A stretch of DNA of 64,000 bases from Mesocentrotus franciscanus (Eukaryota; Echinodermata; Echinoidea; Camarodonta; Strongylocentrotidae). Made by a program: the position numbers and the translations under genes. How positions within the stretch are numbered: position 1 is the stretch's first letter; every line of letters begins with the position of its first letter. The stretch lies in the NCBI GenBank assembly GCA_037976565.1, contig CP137680.1, positions 18,998,675 to 19,062,674 on the forward strand. The letters run 5' to 3'. This document shows positions 33,206-46,218 of this stretch, one piece after another. The notes under the pieces were generated by a model. That model saw only the letters and a list, made by a program, of their open reading frames with translations. It ran no database searches and had not been told where the DNA came from.

Positions 33206-35834
33206 GACGTGCCACTGATATCTACGAATGCACTTTTCCTAGAAAAAAAGAACTCCGACATTTACCAGGAAGAAGGCTTTGAAGGTAAGTAGGTGCCAAA
33301 AGATCTGACTTTTAAAACAATGCGTGGGACTATGAGCAGGATCTTTTTCTTTTTTAAAATATTTTGCAGGACCTGATGTAGCCTTCAAAGCTGATGAAAA
33401 GCGGCCCGTTAACAATGCCAAAGTTACATTTCATTTCAGTGTGATTGAGAAAGCAAAAGTAAAATAAATGTACAGAATTATAGAATTATAAATGTTCAAT
33501 TTAGAAAATAAATAGTAATTGATACCTTTCTTGAATCTCTTGAATCTCTTGAATTTGTCCATGATGGTGCAGGGTGGGGGAGCTATAAGCTGGGATGGAG
33601 CTCCATAATCGGGATGCCTTTTGTATTTAGAATTTTAATTGAAAGCAAGTGAAGGGAATGAAAGATAAATGTGCAGTGCAGCTCTCAGATTATTTTTGCT
33701 CGGATTATTTTGCGTGATGCACTGTTTTGGAAATAAGGAGCTCAGACTGGCAATTATTTTCGAATCGGCAAGTATACATAAAGTAGGTCTTTATATTTTT
33801 GTTGTATTGTCGTTTTGTGGGATGAGTTTCAGGACGTTTGCGTGCCTAAATGGGTTTCTAGGTCATCTTCATTAAATCGGGATGCCACCGGTTTAATAAA
33901 TCATTTAACTGCACTTTAAAGACTCTCTTGCGTCCACTGTCCCTATCAGTTCCTAACTCTCCCAGCCTCTTTCTCATTTTTCTCATCTATTACACATTTG
34001 CTATCGCTCTTCTTCTTCTTCCCCTAGTCTTCGTCAATACAAGGTTGGTTGGGTTTTTTCCTCGTATAACTTGATTTGATTAGACCAATAAGATTAGGAA
34101 TATTTTAAGAAAATTAGTACTTTCCTTATGTAAACATCAATAATATGATAATCATTCAGCGCGGCACGTATTAAAGACATACGAGAATAACTAGATTTTA
34201 GACTGGAATATAGAAATTGGAAAATTTGATACTCTTTATATTAATGATGAATCACGATAGAAATTCTCAAGCAATTTTTGTTGCATTATGCCAATGTATA
34301 ATTACGATGCCCTATTGTGAGGTTTCTATCCAAATAGACAAAAACTCTGTCATAGATTGAAGAAGAAGAAACAAATCACCACAGGTCTTTGACCGTTTGA
34401 TAATAATATATAGGGAGTGTTCCCTTGTTAATAAACATGGTAGAGAGGCCTCGTAAATATTTGGAGACCTATTTGATATTCACTGGTCGATTAAGTGAAC
34501 ACTAACATAATTCATCTAATTGCGTTTCACTCCAACTATAAAAATCAATTATGCTTTAATGATCCAATTATCTCATACAATGTACGTCACTTTTCTCTTA
34601 CAGGCCCGAAGGAGCGTATTATATATCAAATAAATCAATGTCGTTTTCGTTCAATTGTATTTGTTCAGTACAAAATATAAAGAATGCTCATTAGTAATAA
34701 CGTTTTGCTCCTCCCAACCCAAAATCCCCTAATTTGAATGACGCGTTTCGTAATAACACAAGGCTTTCGGTGTTTTACTTGTTAAGTAATATAAGCACTA
34801 TACTAAACATTTCCCAGAACATTGTTCAATATAATGTCTTGCCGTATGTTAGCGAGAGAGAATGTAGGTTACTCTTTAGTATTCAAGATATCACTTGAGG
34901 GGTTTACAGGAGGAAATTAATGTGTAAAGGCTACAGGATAATTAAGATAATAGAATACTCCCGCAGGTAATAATCTATAATGTTTTTAATGCCGATCCTA
35001 AATTATGATAATGATAATATTGTAGTGGCAAAAAAAACCAAAGCCTCTATACCATTCAACATTTTTTAAGAAGAAAAAATAGAATTGAAATAAAGTGATA
35101 CAGTATTATCGATTGAAATCAGATGTATTCTTAATTATACTCCCAAATTTCAAGATGTCTGCAAACAGCAACAGTTTTGTATCCCAAGAACTCGCAAGAA
35201 CTGACAAAATTGCGTTTTCATAGTAAGGGGATTCACATTTGTGGTCGTTTTTTTTTAACCTTTTTTTTTACAAGAAATGAAATGTATTAGTCGTATTTAG
35301 CTTTTGGCAAACATTGTCTACCATTACAATGATACTTCAAATTTTAAATTTAGAATTGTAATTAATTACATAAAAGTAATATGAAACTGATGTTGGGCAC
35401 TCAACACGCTTAAAGACATGGGGAAAATGCCTCAACAATTGTCAAACTAACGAATTGAGCTGAAGAATTCCTGCGAAATTTTGCTTGGGAATTCAGCCAC
35501 CATTACTTACCAAATTGGCAACCTGATCACCTGAACCCCTGAAATGTGAATGTTTGTATTCATTGTCAGACTGGTGAGATATCATGTCATCGAGGGTTTA
35601 ATTAAAGGTCCGTCACCCTGTCGCGCTGCTGTTTTCTCCGCGAAACACGATCACCACTCTCTAATCTCGATGCATGACATGCCAGCTGATGGTGAATAAT
35701 TTGCTGTCTCTTCGTCGCTATGAGCCGATTTATGTTTATTGTTTGTGGGATTGTTTGCGCATAAAGACGCCTGACTCTGAATAGGCTTTCTTTGTTGGTG
35801 TCCGATCCATGCTTGACCTGATATTGAACCAGTT
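33206..35834. other. Long AT-rich stretch, no gene recognised
   Basis: Short frames at 33,239-33,421, 33,669-33,875 and 34,495-34,680 have no domains. A triplicated GAATCTCTT lies at 33,533-33,555. No mobile-element ends were identified apart from a lone TTAAAGGTCCGTCACCCTG at 35,603. Confidence 0.4.
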
Positions 35835-36121
35835 TTAAAGGGAGTGTAGCATGACGAGACAACGTGTCTTTCCCGTGGCCTGACTATATAGGGGCCAACG
35901 ACTACTGACGACGCGACCGCAGCAATCAGTCTTGCGTGCAACATACGCGAAGCCGAAGCATTAGGAGAACTTCGGTCTGTTTCGCGAACGCTAGCGCGCG
36001 CTGACCATGTAGAGATTAAGTCGCTGACTACCGTTAATCAAGTCCATTCGTTTACGTGCAGTTGTCCCAAAGAAGACGTAGATGGCGTTAACCAGTATTT
36101 GCCAAGCTACACTCCCTTTAA
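35835..36121. mobile_element. F4 TTAA MITE
   Basis: 287 bp with TTAAAGGGAGTGTAGCATG at the left and CAAGCTACACTCCCTTTAA at the right. It is GC-richer than its neighbours. The minus frames at 35,602-35,944 overlap its left end and are unsupported. Its right TTAA is also the left TTAA of the next element. Confidence 0.8.
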
Positions 36122-36651
36122 AGATACTATGTCCCTTTTGCAGCCAACATCAAATTCTGTAGAACTTTGCAGGAACTATGAATATGTCATGTATGTCCTA
36201 TCTGTGAAATTTAAACTTTAGCAGTGTCCTAATATTCAAATTATGCAAGGAAACCCGTTTACTTGCTAGACTTCACTGTCAGACACTATTGAGTGACTGA
36301 CTGGCTTTTTCATCTTTGGTAATAACATACATAAAATGAGCTGTAAAGGGTACATGAGCATTTGTCTACATCAATAACCCACTTCTTGTAATGGCCAAAA
36401 TTAAACTGATTGAATCTTTGCGCAGCACAAAACGTACGACCATTCGGTACAATGGTCTGAAAATCAGACTATTACTTACTGTCTTATAGCGCTTAAGTCG
36501 ATTCGACAACTAATAGTCGTTATTTTCCCACTTAAAGACATTTTCAAGCCCCCTTTTTTAGGGAAGTTCTAAATTAGTATTATCTTTCAAATGCCGTTGG
36601 AATTTAACCTTTTCATTTTTTTGGCCTGCAAATGGGACATAGTACCTTTAA
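36118..36651 (-). mobile_element. F2 TTAA MITE, full copy
   Basis: 534 bp, inverted relative to 29,156 and 40,717. TTAAAGATACTATGTCCC and GGGACATAGTACCTTTAA are its ends. The body blocks (CAACATCAAATTCTGTAGAA, CAGTGTCCTAATATTCAA) match the other copies. Confidence 0.92.
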
Positions 36652-37079
36652 AGGGCGTGAACAGTGGCGAGTAAGAAAAGTTCAGAACTGTATTTCTTTT
36701 TGTCGTTTGGTTACAGAGATCGGTTTTTAAAGACAAGTTCAAGTATTACTGGAAATAATATAGTACATTAAATACGGTTGCTAGGAGTTACCAGAGACGG
36801 GGAACATCCCAGTAGACCAAAAACCGGCTATGTCGATGTAGTTAACCCTCGTGTGCATAAATTGTCAGACGGTCAGCGAGACCGACAATTCGGTCTGGAA
36901 GAAAGTCGGTCTCGTGAACCTTGAGATAAATTTGGTGAAGGCCTGCAAGACCGACATTGTCATTCTTGTGGGTTTTTGAAACCCTGGGCCATCAGTCTCG
37001 AGATATGTAGCCCCCTCCCTAAGTTTATGTTCATGATTTTGTTATTATTATTATTATTACATTTTTTTAAAAACTATTG

Positions 37080-37180
37080 TTTCTTATTATGTTTGACAGG
37101 GCCTCATGGAAGACCACCATTATTGGTGATAATGAGTCACCCTGTCTAAATATCAGAAAGAAAGAAATAAATAAATAAAC
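37080..37180 (+). mobile_element. LINE (CR1-like) 3' end
   Basis: GACAGGGCCTCATGGAAGAC, then CACCATTATTGGTGATAATG, GAGTCACCCTGTC and an A-rich AAGAAAGAAATAAATAAATA end. The pairing of GACAGGG with CCCTGTC forms a terminal stem, a layout used by CR1-like LINE 3' ends. No coding portion is attached. Confidence 0.5.
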
Positions 37181-37639
37181 ACCTTAGACCTAAATGCCCT
37201 CTTTTTCTCAGAGTTCATTTCATTGATTACTGTTTTGCCATATAGGTTACTTTCAGGCTCATATTGCATCCCATAAAAGTTTGGACTGATTTTGTTTCAA
37301 CTTCTTTTATCGGTCGCAAATGACCGATACTATCATTAATGTAATAAGGCTAGAAAATTGAACTTGCTTCCCAAGAACATTCTATCCATGATTATAGAAT
37401 TAAAGTTACTTTTTCATCAAACGAACACGTTTCTCCCCCAGGTTTCTCCTCTACTCGATAACTAATTTTTAAAAAACGCACTTATTATCAGGATTTGATA
37501 AAATAAATTTGTCGTTCATGTAATTTATATCTTATATTCATCTGGTGTCGTAAATAATTTCATTATCGCCCACATTTTTATTTGAATGCTGAAGTTGTTT
37601 GATCAATATAATATAATGTAAATGGTTTAATTGTTTGCA

Positions 37640-37735
37640 ATTGTTTGTCATTGTATTTTGTTTGTTATAGCGCTTTGAGACTTTGGTGGAAAGCACTTCG
37701 TAAAGCACCGTTTTTATTATTATTTTTATTATTAA
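37640..37735 (+). mobile_element. SINE 3' tail fragment
   Basis: AGCGCTTTGAGACTTTGGTG followed by GGAAAGCACTTCGTAAAGC and an ATTATTATT-type end is the tail style of the tRNA-SINEs at 46,200 and 18,436. The head is missing. Confidence 0.5.
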
Positions 37736-38644
37736 AAGCTCTTAGAAAAAAATTATTAAGCGATACATAATTGCGGTTTATACTTACTATTATTTATTAC
37801 GAACGTATTTTCGATAAAGGGAGTTATCATTCTTTTAAAGTTTTTTGAAGTTGCCACAGTGGGGCTTTAAAACACCCGATTCATCTCTTCAATATAGGAG
37901 AATTGATGCAATAGTATGATAACTGAGCGAAATATAGCCTGATTGTAGTTGATTTAGATAGCCTGATACAATTGACCTGAGAACAATATATAGATCTTTT
38001 ACCTAACATAGAAATGAATATAAATTCATTTTCTACCATGCTAGTAATGATTAGAGCCTCCCTCCATATTGTATTTCAATGTTTTACTTTGACGAACTGT
38101 CGTTGCTAACAGCATATCAATATGAATTTTCGGCGGTCCGTTCCCGCCATTTAATGCACTTCTTTGGTGGCAATTGATTGAAAAACACAGTTTGCCTGTA
38201 AGGACTTTGGGATATGTCACCGTTTAATTGTGAGGAGCCCTCGAAGAGAAAGAGGAATTTTAGGTTAGAGAAAAGCGATACTATTGACTTGCTCTTCTCT
38301 TCTCTTCTTCCTCCCTCGTCATTCGAGATCTTTTTGGTGGCCCTTAAGAATATCTATGAAAGAATCGATGGGGTCGGAAAGATGAAACCGCTAGAGAATC
38401 AATAGTTGAGGAAAAAATCGGCAAAACAACATTCTGAGAGTCGAGTGGATTGCAACTGCAGTTTTATTCTATCGTTTCCATGACTTCTCTCGTCGTTTGT
38501 TTGAATGTAGCTTTAAATGAAATTCGAAGGGTTGTGGAAAGTTTATCTGTTTTTCTCTTTAGTGTTCCGATTCTTATTGTATCGTGTCCCTCACATAACA
38601 TCCACTGCCGGTATTCCTTAAATAAATACATGTAAGTAGACTAC
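37736..38644. other. No gene seen
   Basis: AT-rich unique sequence. The frame at 38,214-38,405 is unsupported. Confidence 0.4.
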
Positions 38645-38910
38645 TAATATTATGTGTACATTATTAATATTTGTAGTATATATATATATATATATATATA
38701 CTGTATAATATTAGTGCTACTACTAATACTACCACCATCACCACTAGTAGTAGAACTATTAGTAGTAGAAGTAGTTTTAATATTATGTGTACATTATTAA
38801 TATTTGTAGTATATATATATATATATATACTGCATAATATTAGTGCTACTACTAATACTACCACCATCACCACTAGTAGTAGAACTATTAGTAGTAGAAG
38901 TAGTTTTAGT
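38645..38910. repeat. 133-bp tandem duplication containing a TA microsatellite
   Basis: TAATATTATGTGTACATTAT starts at 38,645 and 38,778. The units are almost identical apart from the length of the internal (TA)n run (about 24 versus 19 bp) and single changes. The units then grade into AGT triplets. Confidence 0.93.
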
Positions 38911-39000
38911 ATTAGTAGTATAGTAGCAGTAGTAGAAGTAGTTTTTGTATTATTAGAAGTAGCAGAAGTAGAAGTAGTAGTAGTAGTAGTAGTAGCAGAA

Positions 39001-39044
<44 letters not shown>

Positions 39045-39055
39045 CGTTGTTGTTT
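38911..39055. repeat. (AGT)n triplet microsatellite
   Basis: AGT/AGA triplets, pure (AGT)n near 39,006-39,045. Produces poly-Val or poly-Tyr frames depending on strand. Confidence 0.95.
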
Positions 39056-40299
39056 TGGCAGTAATGGATGTGTAAAATTTCTGAATAATACTTATATTCT
39101 AGTATTAAAAAGAAAGTCTTTTCAGACTTCAAAATTCGATATTTTTCCGCGGTTTCCTTCAAGTTTTTATTTCTCCTGGCTCTTGAAACCATTAAGAACT
39201 CGAGGACATTTCACTTCTCAAATACCCTGTAACTTTTGAAAGTATATTACATTAAAACCGACGAAAAAAATGAAATGCGAAAGGGGACGAGCATCGATTT
39301 TTGTAACCGCTGCTCCATCAGTCTCCTTTGGAAAAAAACCCCGAGACAAACATGCAAACACATGGGACAATTTGTTAAGTATCGATTGGTCTTTTGAAAC
39401 TTGAAGCGGCCACAATCACTTAAAGTTTAAAGTTTCTGTACAATGTATGCAAATTTGGAGACAAATACTTTCATTTGGCGACCAAGAAACCTATCCGGTG
39501 GAAAACCAGAGCATAATGCGCGTCGCGAACACAAACCGGTACAAACACATCACGCAAACTGGCAACGCGCAAACACCAAGGAAGGTTCGCAGGATCGATC
39601 GACTATAGAGGTAACCTCAAAAGTGATTTCCCGCGTAGTGGGAGCCGATACTTTTTTTCATATTCCTATTTTGGTCGCGTGTACAGTGTAGGGTTGCTAA
39701 TTAAGGAACATGAGCAGTTACGGTGTTCGTTGTATCTTGCAGCCTTGAAATCGAACCGATAGCTTAGGAGACACCGGGTGTTGGTGTCCGAGTATGACTT
39801 AACCTTTGCCTTCAACAGGTTCTGTAATCACACGGATCTTCAACGAGGACAGCGATTGTAATACCGTCATATGATAATATCCGTCCCAGTTCCAAAACTC
39901 GATGGGAATGAACGATTCTCCGCCAGGAGATGCCCATGCTTTTCATATTGTATATAGCTTTTTTTCATCAATGTAGGTCTTTTTTTATATATTTTTTTCT
40001 TCAATCGGCGGAGGTGGAGGGGGAACAAAAAAAATGGGGATTGTGGAAATAAAGTAATCTCTAAAAGAAAAAAAATGGCGGCAATGTCAGGTCATCGACA
40101 CAGGTGCCCCTGGTACAAAATACAGATGACAGGTCGTGAATCAAGATATTACAATGATACATACAATTTCTTAGTGTATGCAGATAGCCGTACCAGAAAA
40201 AGATGTTACTGAATGTATGCCACAGCGTAAAATAACAGAATGAGGGGAGGGGGGAGAACAGTGTGTGGACGGTGCTCACATCTCTTAGGCTACGTATTC
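39056..40299. other. No gene seen
   Basis: The 82-aa frame at 39,443-39,691 and the minus frames at 39,218 and 40,061 have no domain or splice support. Confidence 0.4.
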
Positions 40300-40660
40300 A
40301 AAACGCGATATGTGGCGACACTGTCTTGACTGAGGTGCGTAAACTTTGTGATTCTCTCTGAGGCTATGGTGTGGCTAAACAGTGTCACACATTACGGGGT
40401 ACGTATACTCCTAACACCACTGCAAAATGTTCGAATCCACTCCATCATGTTGTGAAAACACTTTGAATCATATAGGCCAACACTGATGTGATTCGTTGTG
40501 TCCACAGTGTGGTGAATGTTCGAATCCACTCCATCATGTTGTGAAAACACTTTGAATCATATAGGCCAACACTGATCTAATTCGTTGTGTCCACAGTGTG
40601 GTGAATGGTCTCAGACAGTGTGGAAATACCATTCGTGTGGAAACACGACACGGTGACACA
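40300..40660. repeat. 88-bp tandem duplication within a CACTGTG-rich element
   Basis: Units 40,429-40,516 and 40,517-40,604 are almost identical (anchor TGTTCGAATCCACTCCATCA). Flanks are rich in GACACTGT/ACAGTGTGG motifs facing each other (40,315, 40,384, 40,535, 40,615), suggesting a decayed inverted-repeat element. Confidence 0.85.
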
Positions 40661-40716
40661 CACAGCTGAATTATCCATTTTTTTTTTTTTTTTTCAGTAA
40701 GCCTATATAAATTATG

Positions 40717-41252
40717 TTAAAGGTACTATGTCCCATTGCAGGCAAAAAAATGATAAGGTTAAATTCCAACGGCATTTGAAAGACAATACTAATTTAGAAC
40801 TTCCCTAAAAAGAGGGGGGCTTGAAAATGTCTTTAAGTGGGAAAATAACGACTATTAGTTGTCGAATCGACTTAGGAGCTATAGAGCCAGTAAGTAATAG
40901 TCTGATTTTTCAGACCATTGTACCGAATGGTCGTACGTTTTATGCTGCGCAAAGATTCAATCAGTTTAATTTTGGCCATTACAAGAAGTGGGTTATTGAT
41001 GTAGACAAATGCTCATGTACCCTTTACAGCTCATTTTATGTATGTTATTACCAAAGATGAAAAAGCCAGTCAGTCACTCAATAGTGTCTGACAGTGAAGT
41101 CTAGCAAGTAAACGGGTTTCCTTGCATAATTTGAATATTAGGACACTGCTAACGTTTAAATTTCACAGATAGGACATTCATGACATATTCATAATTCCTG
41201 CAAAGTTCTACAGAATTTGATGTTGGCTGCAAAAGGGACATAGTATCTTTAA
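40717..41252 (+). mobile_element. F2 TTAA MITE, full copy
   Basis: 536 bp, TTAAAGGTACTATGTCCC to GGGACATAGTATCTTTAA. The 79-aa frame inside (40,821-41,060) is present only as a shadow of this element and is not retained in the other copies. Confidence 0.92.
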
Positions 41253-44146
41253 GTACTAAAAGTCACTCACTTTACCAATTTTGATATTGACATTTTGCAG
41301 ACCGGTGGAACCTTTTTAGGGTGGTCATACTTTACGTTTTCTTTCCGAATTGGACAGCAGATATTTGTAAGTTGCGAAGACGGTGAACGTCGTGGTTCTG
41401 CACTTTCATTTCTCGTAGTCGTTTTTCTCCCTCTCCCTCTTTCTCGTTCTTTCTCCACTTCATTTATCTTCCTCTCTTCCCCGAGGTTCCCTTTTTTTCC
41501 GCCGCCCCCACTTCCCCATACCTAATTTCTTCTCTTGTGAATGGTTAAGCGTGTGTGACCAGATGCAGAAATGAGAAACCAGACGTGCATTGAATTTTCT
41601 AATCAGTTTGGCCGTTATAATAAACAAAATTACCATGCCCCGGATCATGCCGGAGTAGAAATGTGATACAGCCTCGTAAATATCACTTACCATATTTTCC
41701 CCAATTTGCAGACCCACTTAAAAGATCCTCTTGCCGACGGAGAAATGCTATTGGGCAGTGGCGTAGTAAGGGCACAGTAAGGAGGGGGGGGGGGTATTGG
41801 CCAAAATGGGGACTGGAAAAGGGTGTCGTGTCACGGTTATGTTATCACCTTCCATCCCTCCAGCTCAATTTATCCAATCCCCGATCTCAATTTCTTAACG
41901 ACGAAAAAAAATGCGATTGGGAAGGTGCTTGACGTGAGTTCAGTCGTTGGTGGTGGGGGCACTGGCCAAAATGGGGACAGCGCCACGAAAAAGGGTGCCA
42001 TAAATGGTTATACATGTATTTCCAGCGTTCTGTTTTCCTATCGTTCACAATCGTACTGATTACATAATGCTATTGGTATGGGCGAAGCGTGGGCGGGTCC
42101 ATTCAATGTCGAAAGGGCCACTGACCCAACATCGGGGGTGGAAAACTGAGTCTTGTTATTATCATTTTCTCAGCCCCCTTCTCTTCATATCGATTTTGGG
42201 GTGAGCCGCCCCCCCCCTCCTCCACTTAGACAGAAATAACTGTTTCTGATAAGGGGAATTCTTTATTAAAAGTAAAGAGGACAGTTCACGACCTTATATA
42301 TGCGGTCAGTGGAGCCATGCAGACGTTGTCTCAATGGGACAACCGTTGTACAAGAGACAAAATATTTTGATGTAGCCCCCACTATACACCCCTTCCATGG
42401 CTACATTATTGCTACTCGATGCGGTTTTCTGAATGATTGCGGATGAAACGAGTCATTGGATGGATACCCCTTAAAAGTACAGTCTTAAAATGAACAAATG
42501 AACAAAGGAATGCAATTCATAAAGGGCAATCGTCTGCCGATCTTGTTAGGGTTTAATCACAGGACTTTGTATCTAAGCGGCCCCAATATCAATAACCTAA
42601 GGAAATTTTAGAGGATAATGAGAGCACGTACAGTTCATCAATCAGCATGATGCCATCAAATGGATTCATATTCATATTATTCATCAAGAGATGTTTCATA
42701 TATTTTTCTTTCAAATAATATATGAATGGATTGGACTGAATTAGATGATGTACACAAAGTAAACCCACTTCCTGTAGCTATGCCAATTATAATGAATAAT
42801 GTCCGACCCATGAACGTTTGATACACGTTATACTACACGGCTCTTCCTTCACTTGTGTATTCATTTCATTTGTGTACATGTTTTAGTTTCACATAATATT
42901 TCTTATCCAATATTTTCATGGAAAATCAAATGAATCAAATGTCTATAGGTATTAGTCAGTTAAAACGAGTAAACACTTGACCACAAAGATATTCGTGTAT
43001 TATGAGGAAAAAATAACAAATATTTGTAATTTACGGGTACTTTAGAATAGGGATGGTCATCTCTTGCCTAACTGCATGAACTGTATCAGGAAGAGAAAAA
43101 AGCATTCTTTAAAGAAAAGTGTCTTGAATTTTTTTCGCAGCAGTTTATACTGTTAGTACAGATTATTCAGATGATTATTTTAGATTTGGCAAGTTTTTTT
43201 AAAGCAGAACTCAGATTTTTTTTCGGGATTTTTTTGTTGTTGATTTTGTTGATTTAGATTTTTTTTTTTTTGGGGGGGGGAGCTGGGCATGATGCGGATG
43301 CGAATCCTTCAATGATAACTTTTAACTTATTAACGACTCAGAGAGACCCACGCCATAGCAGCATAACATTTTACAAGCACGTCGTCTTTCCTGGGTAACC
43401 CAAAAAGTACAGACGTTAAACTTCACACGTAGCTGTTGGAATGGGTCGTGCTCCAACTCCCATTATCTAGCTCTTCATCGCCCCTCTGGGAATTGGCCTG
43501 ATACGCTTCCCGTCTGCAGGTGCAAGACCTCGACAACAGATCAGTCGCCTTGTTTCTCAGGTTACTTGTCTTAGAAATGGCGTCTTATTTCACTTTTCAA
43601 CACTTTTTCACTTTAATCTTCATATCAAATTATATCATCTCATTTTCAATCTATATTGCATCTTTTTCTCATTCTGTTTTCACTGCTTTTTAAGTCTTGT
43701 TTTGAGGATTTCAAAGTGGGGGTCTTCAGATTCATTCACTCGCGAGCGTCTGCCGGTTTCGATTTCAATTCCATTTTCTTCATGGCTTCCTCCTTAAAAG
43801 TGCTAGTGAATGAGAAATGGCAATTTAAGGGCGAAACAGGGAGGAATGAATAGTGGGACGTCGATGATTGGTTCTAATGATTTGTCTCCTTTCAGACATT
43901 ATACTTTAACTAGTAGCGGTTATGGGGAGAGTGGGGATTTAGGGGCTCAAGCCCACCCCATCCCTCCCCACAACAACAACAACAACAACGAATCGCGAGG
44001 CACCTGTAGAAAACGAATACAAGAACCCCTAAAAATCCCCGAAGGCCCCTTCCACACAAAATTGTTCTTCTAAAACCGCTCCTGCGATAATGTGTTCACA
44101 AATAATAATTGAACGATTTAATTCACCCCTAACCTTTCTATATACG
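41253..44146. other. Long stretch with no gene recognised
   Basis: CAGTGGCGTAGTAAGGGC at 41,755 resembles an element end, but no partner end was found. CT/C-rich patches lie at 41,425-41,520, a T/G homopolymer junction at 43,258-43,280, and a CAA run at 43,973-43,990. Frames at 41,267-42,204 and 43,656-44,073 lack domains. Confidence 0.4.
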
Positions 44147-44180
44147 TTGAAGATAAGCTTGAGTTCTGGTAATGTTCAAG
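44147..44180 (+). mobile_element. F1 fragment
   Basis: GTTGAAGATAAGCTTGAGTTCTGG-like sequence equals the F1 left terminus. Similarity stops within about 35 bp. Confidence 0.5.
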
Positions 44181-44511
44181 ATTACAAATAAATGACATGT
44201 GCCGAATGATTTTGGTTGAAATGTATAGGGGCTGAGTAATGATCATAGAAAGATAAGGAAATCAGGGTAATTGTAGGCCTGACACCATTGTGCTTAACAC
44301 ATGTCACTATGTGCAAATGAAAGTTGTGGTTCTTAATGAAGATGATTTCCAATAAGTTTTGTGAGTTTGTTTTTATTTTACTGGTTCAAACAATCAATCT
44401 ACTGCAGGATAAAAAATTTAGAATGAATTATAGCCATGTTCTCTCGACATACCATTCCCATAGCAGAGCTCAAGATTAGCTTTAAACTCTGATATTACCT
44501 GTCCCAGTTGC

Positions 44512-44585
44512 TCTCTCTCTCTCTCTCTCTCTTAATCTCTCCCTCTCTATCTCTCACACACACGCATGTGCACGCGCACACATAC
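44512..44585. repeat. CT then CA microsatellite
   Basis: (CT)n followed by CACACACACGCATGTGCACG. Confidence 0.93.
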
Positions 44586-44744
44586 ATTTTCTTCTTTAGA
44601 CAGAACTAGATAGACATACTGTACAGTATGATTAAGCTCATTTTAAATGCATTGTAGAAAGTTGATAAAAATGACTTGGGTAGTATTAACCCAAACTATG
44701 TATTACCCGGGGCCGTTGCCACTTACTCCTGGGGCTGAAAGAGG

Positions 44745-45003
44745 CAGTGGCGGATCCAGGGGCCCGGCCCTCCCCTAGCAAAAAAAACAGGTAAAAACAC
44801 CCTTTTTTGAGAAAAAAGAAATTGGGCCCCCTGGCGCCCAAGGGGTGGCGGTGGAAAAAAAATAACCCTTTCGGGTGCCAAAATTATTATTTTTTTGCTC
44901 ACTACCCCACTGAGTGAAAATCGACCGGCACGATTTTCAAATTTTCGCACGAAGTGGGTCCCTTTTTAGGCCCCTCCCTTGCCGCCGGCTGGATCCGCCC
45001 CTG
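44745..45003. mobile_element. hAT-like MITE (CAGTGGCGGATCC family), copy 2
   Basis: The ends are CAGTGGCGGATCCAGG and inverted CAGGGGCGGATCCAGC. The 259-bp body matches copy 1. It is flanked by the perfect 8-bp direct repeat GAAAGAGG (44,737-44,744 and 45,004-45,011), the target-duplication length of the hAT superfamily. It has no transposase. Confidence 0.95.
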
Positions 45004-45011
45004 GAAAGAGG

Positions 45012-45978
45012 GTTACCCCCATCACAGCACTTTGGGATGTAAGCCTGGGTGTCATCCCCTTTGGGAGACTGGACGGCTAAACAGTTTTTCGGCCACCCCT
45101 TCTGTAATTACTTTTAAAATGTTTTGCATGTGTACATACTTTACCACTTTGTTTTGATGTATATACTAAGCTAATTTGAATGTTGTTACTGACAATCTCA
45201 TAGAACAATTGCTAGAACAATGGAATGTGAATGAACAAGGCCTACAGCTAGGGAGGGTGTGAGAGGGGTCATTATCATGTTTATAACCCCCCCCCCCCTC
45301 CTTCACTCCTCTCTCCCCTCTCTTACACCATGGACCTTCTACGAAGTAGGTCCATGCTTACACTCTGGTTTCTTCCCCACCCCCGTTATTCTATGGGAGG
45401 ACTCATGTCCCCAGGCCTCCCACCCCCAGCGACGTCGCTGTAACTCATTTAACACCTTTGAATCTTGCAAAATTGGCTTTTCTACAGATTTACACAGTCA
45501 CGTGATTGTCAAGAGAATATGTCACTATTGCCACCTAACCTGATTTATTCCGCCTTTAGCGGCAACTCTCTATCCATTTTAATGTAGTAATATGACAGAT
45601 GTCTACCACGATAAGCCAGGTCTCTGAACTATTCCTCAAATATGTGAGATTCAAAGAATTGGAGTAATTGAATAAAATGGAGAATATTGAGCCTTATTAG
45701 GGTAAGTATATGGATGATCTCTAGAAGAATTTCGAATAGGAAGTAAAGTCCGGCAAATCGAATTAGAAAACAGCGGCAGGAATCCCCATCCCGAAAAAAG
45801 AATAAATTGCGGAACGAGATTTTTATCTTTTAAATTTAGTCGCTGATGTCGGCTACCTAGTGTCTAACGCTTGAAAAATATACGTTTGACCTATATTTAT
45901 TGTTTACACATTAATCAACATGCAGTAACCGACACTGATTTTTTTTTCTTTCGAAATGAAACAACATAAAAAGTTTTA
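45012..45978. other. No gene seen
   Basis: C-rich patch at 45,286-45,330. The 94-aa frame at 45,259-45,543 begins in it and has no domain. Confidence 0.4.
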
Positions 45979-46218
45979 CGTTCGAGTCCCACCGCGGCAC
46001 TAATGTCCTTTGGCAGGACATTGATCTACATTTGCCACACTCAACCCAGGTGGTGTAAATGGGTACCTGGCATGAATTAATTCCTTGAAATGCTGGAGCG
46101 CAGACGCGGCTGTAATGGCAGCTAGGCTAAAGCCGGGGTAATAATAAATGCGCCTCGGAATAGAATTTCTAGATAGACGGCGCTATAGAAATGCCTATTA
46201 TTATTATTATTATTATTA
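45979..46218 (+). mobile_element. tRNA-derived SINE, head-truncated, with (TTA)n tail
   Basis: Starts at the B box GTTCGAGTCCC. It shares its body with the window-edge SINE at 1-98 (CACTAATGTCCTTTGGCAGG, GGTACCTGGCATGAATTAAT). It continues to GGCGCTATAGAAATGCCTAT and a pure ATT run at 46,197-46,218. The A box is missing, so it is transcriptionally incomplete. Confidence 0.88.

Noticed and set aside
31949..41775. CAGTGGCGTAG ends at 31,949 and 41,755 as complete elements
   Set aside because: No inverted partner ends were found, so boundaries cannot be set.
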